From Agrobacterium tumefaciens str. B6 (lineage in GTDB: Bacteria > Pseudomonadota > Alphaproteobacteria > Rhizobiales > Rhizobiaceae), in assembly GCF_001541315.1 (NCBI RefSeq), contig NZ_LMVK01000045.1:62001-126000 (forward strand): a DNA stretch of 64,000 nt, in the 5' to 3' direction. Each line of letters begins with the position of its first letter. Within the stretch, counting starts at the first letter, position 1. This document shows, piece by piece, positions 48,692 to 57,139 of the stretch. The position numbers and the translations under genes were made by a program. The notes beneath the pieces are model-generated. The model did no database searches. It worked only from the letters and a program-made list of their open reading frames with translations, and was not told the origin of the DNA.

Positions 48692-49276
48692 ATGCCGCAT
48701 GTCGAACGCGGCATGGTCGTCGGGCTTTTCGGCGGCTCCTTCAATCCCCCCCATGCAGGCCATGCGCTTGTGGCCGAGATTGCGCTGCGCAGGCTGGGTC
48801 TCGATCAGCTCTGGTGGATCGTCACGCCGGGCAACCCGCTGAAAAGCCGTTCGGAGCTGGCGTCCCTGGAAGATCGCATCGCGGCCTGCGAAAAGCTGGT
48901 CCACGATCCACGCATCAAGGTGACGGCTTTCGAGAAAACGCTGGGGATGAGCTATACGGCCAATACACTCGCGAAGGTGAAGGCAAAAAATCCGCACGTC
49001 CGCTTCATCTGGGTCATGGGTGCCGACAATCTGAAGAGTTTTCACCATTGGCAGAAATGGCGCACCATAGCCGAGACTTTTCCAATCGCGGTGATCGATC
49101 GACCGGGTTCGACCCTGTCCTACCTCTCCTCCACCATGGCGCAGGCCTTCAGCCAGGCGCGGATAGATGAGGACGATGCCGGGGTTCTGTGGAAAAAACG
49201 CGCTCCCGCCTGGGTTTTCATTCACGGACCGCGTTCTACGCTCAGTTCCACGGCGCTGCGCAACGGCCGTAAATGA
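48692..49276 (+). CDS. nadD: Nicotinate-nucleotide adenylyltransferase NadD
   Basis: 194 residues from the ATG at 48692; an upstream TTG at 48653 would add 13. GLFGGSFNPPHAGHALVAE is the nucleotidyltransferase T/HxGH motif, WIVTPGNPLKS and WVMGADNLKSFHHWQKW are NadD signatures, and the protein ends STLSSTALRNGRK. It adenylylates nicotinate mononucleotide in NAD synthesis. Confidence 0.95.
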   Translation: MPHVERGMVVGLFGGSFNPPHAGHALVAEIALRRLGLDQLWWIVTPGNPLKSRSELASLEDRIAACEKLVHDPRIKVTAFEKTLGMSYTANTLAKVKAKNPHVRFIWVMGADNLKSFHHWQKWRTIAETFPIAVIDRPGSTLSYLSSTMAQAFSQARIDEDDAGVLWKKRAPAWVFIHGPRSTLSSTALRNGRK

Positions 49277-49342
49277 CAGCTCCGATCACAAATGATGTAT
49301 GCGGCTGATGTTGAAGTGCCCATATCTTGAAAAGTTAATGCT

Positions 49343-49834
49343 TTGATGCCACCTTCATTGTGTGACGCAGAGAATCGCGTCGCGCAGTGCCTGTTTTGTC
49401 ATTCTTGGAAAGGAAAACCTCTGACAACAGTACACGCCAAGGGAAAAGCATTTGTTGCTATCCCGAAGGGTCAGGACAGTGGCGCCGATGCCGCCGGCCA
49501 TGCCCTCGAAACCGTCCTCGCGAGCCTCGAGGACTCCAAGGCTGAAGATATCGTCTCTCTCAACATTGCCGGAAAATCGGCGCTTGCGGACTACATGGTT
49601 GTGGTCTCCGGGCGATCGAACAGGCATGTCTCGGCGATTTGCGAGCATCTTCTGAAAGACATGAAGGATGAAGGGTTCGGAAACGCCCGCGTTGAAGGTC
49701 TCGAGACCGGAGACTGGGTGCTGATCGATACCGGCGACATCATCGTTCATGTGTTCCGCCCGGAAATCCGCGCCTTCTACAACATTGAAAAAATGTGGGC
49801 GACGCCGGATATGCCGGAAGAGACGCTGCATTGA
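49343..49834 (+). CDS. rsfS: Ribosomal silencing factor RsfS
   Basis: Up to 163 residues. The RsfS/Iojap domain runs from about residue 55: ALETVLASLEDSKAEDIV, ALADYMVVVSGRSNRHVSAIC, GLETGDWVLIDTGDIIVHVF and FYNIEKMW. It binds L14 and keeps subunits apart in starvation. The start is doubtful: ATG 49343 lacks a ribosome site and encodes an unusual cysteine-containing stretch, whereas CTG at 49421 follows AAAGGA and would give a 137-residue protein of usual size. I give the outer limit here. Confidence 0.9.
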   Translation: MMPPSLCDAENRVAQCLFCHSWKGKPLTTVHAKGKAFVAIPKGQDSGADAAGHALETVLASLEDSKAEDIVSLNIAGKSALADYMVVVSGRSNRHVSAICEHLLKDMKDEGFGNARVEGLETGDWVLIDTGDIIVHVFRPEIRAFYNIEKMWATPDMPEETLH

Positions 49835-49860
49835 TGCGATGAGCCTTTGAGCGAGTGCAT

Positions 49861-49923
49861 CGTTTCTGCCGAAGATCAATCTGACTTCGGAAACGGTGCC
49901 TCTGGCCGGAAATCAGACCGGCC
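49861..49923 (+). repeat. Two tandem hairpins between rsfS and rlmH
   Basis: CGTTT/AAACG (49861-49865, 49891-49895) with inner CCGAAG/CTTCGG (49869-49874, 49885-49890), then GGCCGG/CCGGCC (49904-49909, 49918-49923). No T-run follows. They may be processing or stabilising elements or a weak terminator. Confidence 0.5.
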
Positions 49924-49992
49924 GCATAGGAATCCGCAGGCTATGCTGTTAAGAGCGGGACCCTGTTGGGTCACGACGAATGCAGGTTTGCG

Positions 49993-50475
49993 ATGCGGAT
50001 TTCAATTTTTGCGGTGGGACGGCTGAAATCCGGCCCTGAAAAGGATCTTGCGGCCCGTTATATCGAGCGTCTGGCAAAGACCGGCCCGGCGATCGGGCTG
50101 GAGTTTTCGCGGGTGATCGAGGTGGGTGAAAGCCGTGCTTCCAATGCCGAGACCCGCAAACGCGAAGAAGCCGCGATGCTGGAGAAACATCTGGCCGATG
50201 GCGCTGTCCTCGTCCTGTTGGACGAGCGCGGAAAGGCACTTGATAGTCCCGCCTTTGCTTCATTTTTTGGCGATCTGCGTGATAGCGGCAAACGTGACCT
50301 TGTGATCGCCATTGGCGGGGCAGATGGGCTTGACCCCGCGCTTTACGACAGGGCGGCGGCCGTTCTCAATCTCGGCAAGCTGACATGGCCGCATCAGATC
50401 GTTCGTATCCTGATTGCCGAGCAGCTCTATCGGGCTGTCACGATCCTCTCCGGCCATCCCTATCACCGCGCCTGA
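49993..50475 (+). CDS. rlmH: 23S rRNA pseudouridine-1915 N3-methyltransferase RlmH
   Basis: 160 residues from the ATG at 49993, the typical length. MRISIFAVGRLKSGPEKDL, VLLDERGKALDSPAFASFF, FAIGGADGLD-like VIAIGGADGLDP and the end LYRAVTILSGHPYHRA are SPOUT-knot RlmH hallmarks. It methylates m3-pseudouridine 1915 in helix 69. The pairing with rsfS is a common bacterial arrangement. Confidence 0.97.
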   Translation: MRISIFAVGRLKSGPEKDLAARYIERLAKTGPAIGLEFSRVIEVGESRASNAETRKREEAAMLEKHLADGAVLVLLDERGKALDSPAFASFFGDLRDSGKRDLVIAIGGADGLDPALYDRAAAVLNLGKLTWPHQIVRILIAEQLYRAVTILSGHPYHRA

Positions 50476-50634
50476 ACGGGTTTCCTTTCGGGGAATTGTC
50501 TCAATTTCAACATGAAGCTCCGCGACACCGCTGACTGCGGACGACTTTGGCGGCGGCCTTTCTCAGGCCTCTTGGAAGATCGCGGCAAAATCCCTAATAT
50601 CGGCGCTCCTGCTTCGGCATCAAAGAAAGCTCAA

Positions 50635-52032
50635 ATGGACACCACGCCTCAACGAAAACGGCACGCTGCCCTTGCGGGCGCGGTTATTGCTGCTTTCGTC
50701 ATGGGGGGCGGTCCGACCCATTCGCGTGACGATGCGGGCGCTGCCCCGGCGGCAAGCGATGCTTCCTCGCCGGATGCGCTGCAGACGCTGGAGAAGCGCC
50801 GCGACCAGAACCGGCAGGATCTGGAGGAGCTGGTCGACAGCATCGGCCTTTCGGAAGACAAGACAAGGACGCTCGAAGAAAGCATCGCCTCCCTCAATCA
50901 GGACAGCGCGCGCATTCGCGAGGAACTGATCGCATCGGCTGCCCGACGCAAGGCGCTGGAAGCCAAGATCAGCGACGGCGAGGATCGCCTGGCCAAGCTT
51001 TCGGTCCGTGAGGATGGCGTCAAGGCATCATTGCGGGAAAGACGCGGCGTGCTGGCGGAGGTTCTGGCCGCATTGCAGCGCATGGGCAGAAACCCGCCAC
51101 CGGCTCTCCTCGTTTCACCTGAAGATGCACTGGCTTCCGTGCGCAGTGCCATTCTTCTCGGCGCCGTCGTGCCCGGCATTCGTGGTGAAACCGACAAGCT
51201 CGTCGCCGCTCTCAAAGAATTGACCGACGTCAGACAGGCAATCGCTCGCGAAAAGGGTGATCTTACGGGTATGATGACGGCAAGTCTGGAAGAGGAAAAA
51301 CGCCTCGACCTCCTGATTGCCGAAAATGACCGCAAGAATTCCCAGACGGCGGCCGAACTGGAGGCGGAACGCAAGCGATCTGAAGAGCTTGCGAGCAAGG
51401 CGACGAGCCTTGAGGGGCTGGTCAGTTCGCTCGAAGGCGAGATTACCTCGGTGCGTGAGGCGATGGAAAAGGCGCGGGCGGAAGAGCAGCGTCTGGCCCG
51501 TCTTTCGGAGGCGGAACGCGAGAAGGAACGCGCTGCGGCCGAGGCTGGAATGCCCGATAAAAACCGCATTGCGCCCGCATATCCCTTCGCGAGTTTGAAG
51601 GGAAAGCTGGAGCTGCCGGTGACCGGCGAGGTGCTGCGGCGCTTCGGCGACGCGGACGGAACGGGCCACTTTTCCAAGGGAATTGTTGTCGCGAGCGGAC
51701 CGGAAGCCATCGTGACGGCACCTGCAGACGGCTTCGTGGTGTTTGCCGGAGATTTTCGCAGTTACGGCCGGATGATCATCCTCAATACGGGTAACGGATA
51801 TCATGTGGTGATGACGGGCATGGACAATGTGAGGACGCGGCAGGGCATGTTCGTGTTCTCCGGAGAGCCCATCGCCTCCATGGGTGCAAAAAGAGTAGCG
51901 AGTGCAGCAGCATTGGCGCTGGAAACCGACAGGCCAACGCTCTACATTGAGTTCAGGAAAGATGGTGTACCGGTTGATTCCCAACCGTGGTGGACCGCAA
52001 AAAATACCGGAAGGGCGCACAATGATTCGTAA
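50635..52032 (+). CDS. EnvC-like murein hydrolase activator (degenerate M23/LytM domain)
   Basis: About 465 residues from the ATG at 50635, which is followed by a signal-type segment (basic RKRH, hydrophobic 13-26). An ATG at 50512 would add 41 residues but has no ribosome site. Long coiled coils fill about 35-320, then a LytM domain at about 340-460. Zinc ligands are lost: the first motif reads GHFSKGIVV (no Asp) and the second TLYIEF (no HxH). This matches EnvC, which activates amidases at the septum rather than cutting peptidoglycan. ctpA starts inside its last 11 bases. Confidence 0.88.
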   Translation: MDTTPQRKRHAALAGAVIAAFVMGGGPTHSRDDAGAAPAASDASSPDALQTLEKRRDQNRQDLEELVDSIGLSEDKTRTLEESIASLNQDSARIREELIASAARRKALEAKISDGEDRLAKLSVREDGVKASLRERRGVLAEVLAALQRMGRNPPPALLVSPEDALASVRSAILLGAVVPGIRGETDKLVAALKELTDVRQAIAREKGDLTGMMTASLEEEKRLDLLIAENDRKNSQTAAELEAERKRSEELASKATSLEGLVSSLEGEITSVREAMEKARAEEQRLARLSEAEREKERAAAEAGMPDKNRIAPAYPFASLKGKLELPVTGEVLRRFGDADGTGHFSKGIVVASGPEAIVTAPADGFVVFAGDFRSYGRMIILNTGNGYHVVMTGMDNVRTRQGMFVFSGEPIASMGAKRVASAAALALETDRPTLYIEFRKDGVPVDSQPWWTAKNTGRAHNDS

Positions 52033-53350
52033 GGTTTCGCTTCTCCTTATCGGTGGGCTTATGGGCGCCACGGCGATGAGTGTGATTTATTCGGCGAGCA
52101 TGCCGGCACAGGCGGCCGGGCCTTCGACCTATAAGGAACTGTCGATCTTTGGCGACGTGTTCGAGCGCGTGCGCGCACAATATGTGACGCCGCCGGATGA
52201 CGAGAAGCTGGTGGAAAATGCCATTAACGGCATGCTCAGCTCGCTCGATCCGCATTCGAGCTTCATGAATGCCAAGGATGCCAACGACATGCGCACCCAG
52301 ACCAAGGGTGAATTCGGCGGTCTCGGCATCGAAGTGACCATGGAGAACGAGCTGGTCAAGGTCATCACGCCGATCGACGACACGCCGGCTTCCCGTGCAG
52401 GCATTCTCGCCGGCGACTTCATTTCAGAAATTGACGGTACGCCGGTTCGTGGCCTGAAGCTGGAGCAGGCGGTTGAAAAGATGCGCGGCGCGGTCAAGAC
52501 GCCGATCAAGCTGACGATCATCCGCCAGGGCGCAGACAAGCCGCTCGAATTCACCGTCATGCGCGACGTCATTGCCGTGCGGGCCGTCAAGTCCCGCGTC
52601 GAGGGTGACAATGTCGGTTATCTGCGCGTCATCTCCTTTACCGAGAAGACCTATGATGATCTCGAAAAGGCGATCAAGAAGATCAAGGCTGATGTGCCTG
52701 CCGACAAGCTGAAGGGTTATGTGCTCGATCTGCGCCTCAACCCGGGTGGTCTGCTTGATCAGGCGATCAATGTTTCCGACGCCTTCCTCGAGCGCGGTGA
52801 GGTCGTTTCGACCCGTGGCCGCAATCCCGACGAGACCCGCCGCTTCAACGCGACGGCCGGTGATCTGACCGATGGCAAGCCGGTAATCGTGCTCGTCAAC
52901 GGCGGTTCGGCTTCGGCTTCGGAAATCGTTGCCGGTGCCCTGCAGGATCTGCGTCGTGCGACCGTCGTCGGCACGCGCTCCTTCGGCAAGGGCTCGGTCC
53001 AGACGATCATTCCGCTCGGCGAGGCCGGTGCGTTGCGTCTGACCACGGCGCTTTATTACACGCCGTCGGGCAAATCGATCCAGGGCACGGGCATTACGCC
53101 TGACATCAAAGTTGAACAGCCTTTGCCGCCGGAATTGCAGGGTCGCGTCACGACCGAAGGCGAATCCAGTCTGACCGGCCATATCAAGGGCCAGAGTGAA
53201 ACGGACGAAGGTTCTGGTTCCTCCGCCTACGTGCCGCCGGAAGCAAAGGACGACATCCAGCTCACCTACGCGCGGGACCTGTTGCGCGGCGCCAAGACGG
53301 ATCCGTCTTTCCCGCCGAACCCGGACAAGGCTGTGGTCAACAAGCAATAA
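52022..53350 (+). CDS. ctpA: Carboxyl-terminal processing protease CtpA (S41A)
   Basis: 442 residues with a signal peptide or anchor (about 1-32). A PDZ domain lies at about 90-175 (GLGIEVTMEN, GDFISEIDGTPV) and the S41 protease domain at about 195-380. The catalytic Ser298 (GSASASEI) and Lys323 (SFGKGS) are 25 residues apart, the family spacing. It is a periplasmic tail-specific protease that trims C-termini of envelope proteins. It is translationally coupled to the EnvC-like gene. Confidence 0.95.
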   Translation: MIRKVSLLLIGGLMGATAMSVIYSASMPAQAAGPSTYKELSIFGDVFERVRAQYVTPPDDEKLVENAINGMLSSLDPHSSFMNAKDANDMRTQTKGEFGGLGIEVTMENELVKVITPIDDTPASRAGILAGDFISEIDGTPVRGLKLEQAVEKMRGAVKTPIKLTIIRQGADKPLEFTVMRDVIAVRAVKSRVEGDNVGYLRVISFTEKTYDDLEKAIKKIKADVPADKLKGYVLDLRLNPGGLLDQAINVSDAFLERGEVVSTRGRNPDETRRFNATAGDLTDGKPVIVLVNGGSASASEIVAGALQDLRRATVVGTRSFGKGSVQTIIPLGEAGALRLTTALYYTPSGKSIQGTGITPDIKVEQPLPPELQGRVTTEGESSLTGHIKGQSETDEGSGSSAYVPPEAKDDIQLTYARDLLRGAKTDPSFPPNPDKAVVNKQ

Positions 53351-53411
53351 GATAGTGCGCCGGTCAGCCGGCGCATTGTCTCTATTGCCCAACCGTTGGA
53401 CGGATCGTTCA

Positions 53412-54611
53412 TTGCCTTCGGACCTGCGAAAACCGCTTCTAGGTCGTCAGAAAAAAAGCGCCGGTATTAACCGGCGCTTTTCCGTCATTATGGCTCTGTC
53501 GGTGCTTGCGGTTTTTTCGATTGGCGGCCTCTCCGTCTATACGGCGCTTTCGCCCGGCAACTTGCAGAAGACGGCGAGCGGGCCGGATGCACAGCCTCAG
53601 CTTGCCGACAAGACACCTGAAACCGCACTGGCCGAGGTAACGGCTCCCGGTGATGCTGCCGTTCTGCAGCCGCAAAGCGGGCGCTCCGGCGCCAATATCA
53701 ATCGCGAGACAATGCCTGATGGCAATGTCGTATCGGTGTACTCCCCCCGCCCGCGCGAGGGTGACGGGCCGGTGCTGATGAGCGGCCAGACCTATGGTCA
53801 GGATCCGCGCATGGCGACGCGGCCCAATGAGGAGCTGCTGGAAGAAACCGCATTCGGCAGATTGCCGGTCGTTGGCGCGGACGGTTTGCGGCCGATGGAG
53901 CAATATGCACGGCCCTGGTCGGGCGCACGGGGCACACGGGTGGCGATCGTGGTCGGCGGGCTGGGTCTCAGCCAGACGGGGTCGCAAAAAGCGATCCGAG
54001 ACCTGCCGCCGGAGGTCACGCTTGGTTTTGCCGCCAGCGGCAACAGCCTGCAACGCTGGATGCAGGAAGCGCGCCGGCAAGGACATGAAATTCTTCTTCA
54101 GATACCGCTGGAGCCCTTCGGTTATCCGGGTACTAATCCCGGTCCGGACACGCTGCTGGCGGGTGACCCTGCCAAGGTCAATATCGACCGGCTGCATCGC
54201 TCCATGACAAAAATCACCAATTACACCGGCATCATGAATTATCTCGGCGGGCGCTTTCTTGCCGAGCAGGCGGCCTTGGAGCCTGTCATGCGCGACATCG
54301 GCAAGCGTGGCCTGCTGTTTCTGGATGATGGCTCCTCGGCGCAGTCGTTGAGCGGGGGCATCGCGAAGGCTATTTCCGCGCCGCAGGGCTTTGCCGATAT
54401 TTTGCTCGACGGTGACGTCACCGAAGCTTCCATTCTGCGCAAGCTGGACGAGCTGGAGCGGATTGCGCGGCGTAATGGCCAGGCGATCGGCGTTGCGTCG
54501 GCCTTCGATGAAAGCGTTGCGGCGATCTCGAAATGGTCGCGTGAGGCCGGCGGGCGCGGTATTGAGATCGTCGGTGTTTCCGCGCTTGTTTCCGGGCAGG
54601 CGGGGCAGTAA
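53412..54611 (+). CDS. Divergent polysaccharide deacetylase family protein (YibQ/DUF610)
   Basis: 399 residues if the TTG at 53412 is the start; GGACGGA lies upstream and no ATG or GTG precedes the membrane anchor. A single transmembrane helix at about 25-45, a proline/glutamine-rich linker, and a divergent polysaccharide deacetylase domain from about 175 ([52 protein letters not shown]). It is a periplasmic protein of unknown enzymatic activity, commonly found beside EnvC and Ctp proteases. Confidence 0.85.
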   Translation: MPSDLRKPLLGRQKKSAGINRRFSVIMALSVLAVFSIGGLSVYTALSPGNLQKTASGPDAQPQLADKTPETALAEVTAPGDAAVLQPQSGRSGANINRETMPDGNVVSVYSPRPREGDGPVLMSGQTYGQDPRMATRPNEELLEETAFGRLPVVGADGLRPMEQYARPWSGARGTRVAIVVGGLGLSQTGSQKAIRDLPPEVTLGFAASGNSLQRWMQEARRQGHEILLQIPLEPFGYPGTNPGPDTLLAGDPAKVNIDRLHRSMTKITNYTGIMNYLGGRFLAEQAALEPVMRDIGKRGLLFLDDGSSAQSLSGGIAKAISAPQGFADILLDGDVTEASILRKLDELERIARRNGQAIGVASAFDESVAAISKWSREAGGRGIEIVGVSALVSGQAGQ

Positions 54612-54657
54612 ACCTTGCCTGCGACCATTTCCGGCGTTGAGACAGTGCGGGTTTCCC

Positions 54658-55170
54658 ATGACAATCAAAGCAGAAGATTTGCCTTACCGTCCCTGTGCGG
54701 GAATAATGGTTCTGAACGCTCGAGGCCTCGTCTGGGCCGGTCGGCGTATCAAGGAAGGCAATTCCGAATATGACGGTTCACCGCAATTGTGGCAGATGCC
54801 GCAGGGCGGCATCGATGACGGCGAAAGGCCTTTGACGGCCGCCATTCGCGAACTCTACGAAGAGACGGGCATGAAAACGGTGAGCCTGCTTGCGGAAGCG
54901 AGCGACTGGATTCACTATGATCTGCCGCCCGAACTGATCGGTATCGGCCTCAGGGGCAAATATCGCGGGCAGGCGCAGCGCTGGTTTGCGTTCCGCTTCG
55001 AGGGCGATGAAAGCGAAATCCAGATCGATCCGCCGCCAACCGGGCACACGGCCGAATTCGACGCATGGGACTGGAAGCCGATGGAAATCCTGCCGGAGCT
55101 CATCGTGCCTTTCAAGCGGGCGGTATACGAAAAGGTTGTGGCGGAGTTCCAGCACCTTTCCGGCAAATAA
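54658..55170 (+). CDS. rppH: RNA pyrophosphohydrolase RppH
   Basis: 170 residues. [21 protein letters not shown] begins the fold; the Nudix box is [34 protein letters not shown] and FDAWDWKP are RppH signatures. It removes pyrophosphate from mRNA 5' ends and starts RNase E-dependent decay. A strong terminator follows directly after its stop. Confidence 0.95.
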   Translation: MTIKAEDLPYRPCAGIMVLNARGLVWAGRRIKEGNSEYDGSPQLWQMPQGGIDDGERPLTAAIRELYEETGMKTVSLLAEASDWIHYDLPPELIGIGLRGKYRGQAQRWFAFRFEGDESEIQIDPPPTGHTAEFDAWDWKPMEILPELIVPFKRAVYEKVVAEFQHLSGK

Positions 55171-55194
55171 AAAAGGCGGCCTGGGCCGCCTTTT
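55171..55194 (+). terminator. Terminator after rppH
   Basis: AAAAGGCGGCC and GGCCGCCTTTT form an 11-bp stem with a very short loop starting at the rppH stop and ending in TTTTC. The AAAA side can also terminate the convergent bfr transcript. Confidence 0.9.
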
Positions 55195-55212
55195 CTGTCC
55201 TGTCGCCAGTGC

Positions 55213-55698
55213 TTATTCCGCTTCGTTGGCGGAATCGGCATTGAGCTGGCCGTATTTCTCTTCGCCGATCTTGCCGAGCAGTTCGAGCTGGGTTTCGAGA
55301 AAGTCGATATGGCCTTCCTCGTCGATCAGCAGTTCTTCGAAAAGCTTCATGGAGACATAGTCTCCGGCCTCATAACAGATATCGCGCGATTTCTTGTAGG
55401 AGGTGCGGGCGTCATATTCGCCGGCAAGGTCAGCTTCCAGAACTTCCTTGACGTTCTGGCCGATGCGCAGGGGCGAAACCGTCTGAAGGTTGGGATGGCC
55501 TTCAAGGAAGATGATGCGTGCGACCAGCTTGTCGGCGTGCTGCATTTCCTCGATGGATTCAGCACGTTCCTTTTTGGCGAGCTTCGTGTAGCCCCAGTCT
55601 TCCAGCAAACGATAGTGAAGCCAGTACTGGTTTACCGCACCGAGTTCGAGAAAAAGGGCCTCGTTAAGCCGCTCGATGACTTTTTTGTCGCCTTTCAA
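55213..55698 (-). CDS. bfr: Bacterioferritin Bfr
   Basis: 161 residues from a TTG start at 55698, preceded by AGGAGAG. With this start the ferroxidase residues fall exactly on canonical numbers: Glu18, Glu51, His54, Glu94, Glu127, His130, and heme ligand Met52. The upstream in-frame ATG at 55722 would add eight residues and shift them. It is the iron-storage 24-mer with heme b at dimer interfaces. The start lies inside the 3' end of bfd (35-base overlap), so the genes are co-translated. Confidence 0.96.
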   Translation of the reverse strand: MKGDKKVIERLNEALFLELGAVNQYWLHYRLLEDWGYTKLAKKERAESIEEMQHADKLVARIIFLEGHPNLQTVSPLRIGQNVKEVLEADLAGEYDARTSYKKSRDICYEAGDYVSMKLFEELLIDEEGHIDFLETQLELLGKIGEEKYGQLNADSANEAE

Positions 55699-55975
55699 TG
55701 TCCGCTCTCCTGTTCTCTTCATGGAATTGCTTCAGGCGGGACATAAAATCAAAAACATCGGCCTCAGTCGAGTGGCGACGGGCATGATATTCTTCAGTCG
55801 TTTTGATGATCAGGTCGACAACGGTCGGGAAACAGCCGCAGCAGCGGCCGCGTTTTTCCATGGCGTGATACACTTTTGCAGGGACGATGAGCTGCCAACA
55901 GTCCTCGTCGAGGAGCTCGTTAATGACGTCCCGGATATCGTGATCAGTGATGTAATTGCAGCTGCAAACCAGCAT
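55664..55975 (-). CDS. bfd: Bacterioferritin-associated ferredoxin Bfd, C-terminally extended
   Basis: 103 residues. The [2Fe-2S] cysteines are Cys4, Cys6, Cys45 and Cys48 ([23 protein letters not shown]). Bfd donates electrons to bacterioferritin to release stored iron. Usual Bfd proteins are about 60-75 residues; this one has a charged tail of some 35 residues that runs over the bfr start. It is first in the bfd-bfr operon, downstream of a candidate Irr site. Confidence 0.92.
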   Translation of the reverse strand: MLVCSCNYITDHDIRDVINELLDEDCWQLIVPAKVYHAMEKRGRCCGCFPTVVDLIIKTTEEYHARRHSTEADVFDFMSRLKQFHEENRRADIERRQKSHRAA

Positions 55976-56013
55976 GATGGACTGCCTGTATGACGCAACA
56001 CGTTGTTTTCATT

Positions 56014-56043
56014 CTTAAACCAAAACAGGACAGCCAATGTCAA
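56014..56043 (-). promoter_or_regulatory. Candidate promoter of bfd-bfr
   Basis: Read on the minus strand, TTGACA (56043-56038) and TTTAAG (56019-56014) are separated by 18 bases. They lie about 40-70 bases upstream of the bfd start. The -35 is a perfect consensus and the -10 matches four of six. Confidence 0.55.
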
Positions 56044-56074
56044 GAAAAACCTATTAATGAGTCGCCAAGGGTTT

Positions 56075-56091
56075 TCTAGACTCATTCTAAA
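56075..56091 (-). promoter_or_regulatory. Candidate Irr box (ICE motif) upstream of bfd
   Basis: The minus strand reads TTTAGAATGAGTCTAGA, matching TTTAGAA-N3-TTCTAAA at 12 of 14 positions. Irr is the heme- and iron-responsive Fur-family regulator of Rhizobiales. The box lies just upstream of the candidate -35. An 8-bp inverted repeat (AATGAGTC 56056-56063, GACTCATT 56079-56086) overlaps it. Confidence 0.6.
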
Positions 56092-56242
56092 CTATACAAA
56101 AACTATCGTATTTTCATTGGTTTAGGCGGCCTTTCTTTCCTGTCTTTCATCTTCAAGTTTTTGTGCGGCGCAAATTTATCGAAGCCGAGATCACGGAAAG
56201 TTTACTGAGTTCAGGCGGCCGGCAGGGCGGCGATGGATGGCC

Positions 56243-56968
56243 TCAGGCGAAATATTGTCCGCCATTGGCCGTCATGGTCGAGCCGGTGATGAAGCCGGCC
56301 TCGTCGGAAACCAGAAACAGAACGCAGCGCGCGATTTCTTCTGGTTCACCCAACCGTCCTACGGGAATTTGCGGCACGATCCGTTCGGCCAGAACCTTTT
56401 CCGGGATCGCTCTTACCATCTCCGTGCCGATATAGCCGGGGCAGATGGCGTTGACAGTGATGTTGCGGCTGGCGCCCTCCTGGGCGAGCGCCTTGGTGAA
56501 GCCGATATCGCCTGCCTTCGAGGCGGAGTAGTTGGCCTGCCCTGCCTGTCCCTTCTGGCCATTGATGGAGGAAATATTGACGATGCGACCGAAGCCGCGG
56601 TCGCGCATGCCCGGCCAGACGGGGTGCGTCATGTTGAACACGCCGGTGAGGTTGGTGTCGATTACCTCGCGCCATTGCTGCGGTGTCATCTTGTGGAACA
56701 TCGCATCGCGGGTGATGCCGGCATTGTTGACGAGGACTTCGACAGGCCCCAAAGTCTCTTCCACCTTCGCAATGCCACTGACGCAGGCGTCATAGTCGCG
56801 CACATCCCACTGGAATGCAGGGATGCCGGTTTCTTTCTGGAATGCTTCCGCCCTGTCCGTCGTGAAAGCGTAATTGACGGCCACGCGGTAGCCGGCCGCC
56901 TGCAGGGCGCGGGCGATTGCGGCGCCTATGCCGCTCGTCCCGCCGGAAATCAAAGCAACCCGGCTCAT
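56243..56968 (-). CDS. phbB: Acetoacetyl-CoA reductase PhbB
   Basis: 241 residues from the ATG at 56968, which has GGAGG five bases upstream (an ATG at 56980 adds four). Short-chain dehydrogenase: GGTSGIGAAI near residue 9, NNAGITRD near 84, Ser of INISSINGQ and the YSASKAG catalytic Tyr/Lys near 150. It reduces acetoacetyl-CoA to (R)-3-hydroxybutyryl-CoA with NADPH for polyhydroxybutyrate. It follows phbA after 171 non-coding bases that contain a hairpin. Confidence 0.95.
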   Translation of the reverse strand: MSRVALISGGTSGIGAAIARALQAAGYRVAVNYAFTTDRAEAFQKETGIPAFQWDVRDYDACVSGIAKVEETLGPVEVLVNNAGITRDAMFHKMTPQQWREVIDTNLTGVFNMTHPVWPGMRDRGFGRIVNISSINGQKGQAGQANYSASKAGDIGFTKALAQEGASRNITVNAICPGYIGTEMVRAIPEKVLAERIVPQIPVGRLGEPEEIARCVLFLVSDEAGFITGSTMTANGGQYFA

Positions 56969-57064
56969 ATCGGCCTCCATGACCTGTCATTGAAGCGCCT
57001 GCATATGCGAGGATGCTTCCATATCTTGCAGAAGTTTTTCGTCGCGCTCACCGGCCACAGAAAT

Positions 57065-57083
57065 GCGGCCAATGGGAGGCCGC
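57065..57083 (-). repeat. Hairpin in the phbA-phbB spacer
   Basis: GCGGCC (57065-57070) and GGCCGC (57078-57083) form a 6-bp GC stem with a 7-base loop. There is no T-run. It may protect or limit the phbB part of the message. Confidence 0.4.
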
Positions 57084-57139
57084 TTCTAACCTATTGCACG
57101 CCGAACCGGAATTGCTTTTTGACAAGTCAGGCGGTGGTT

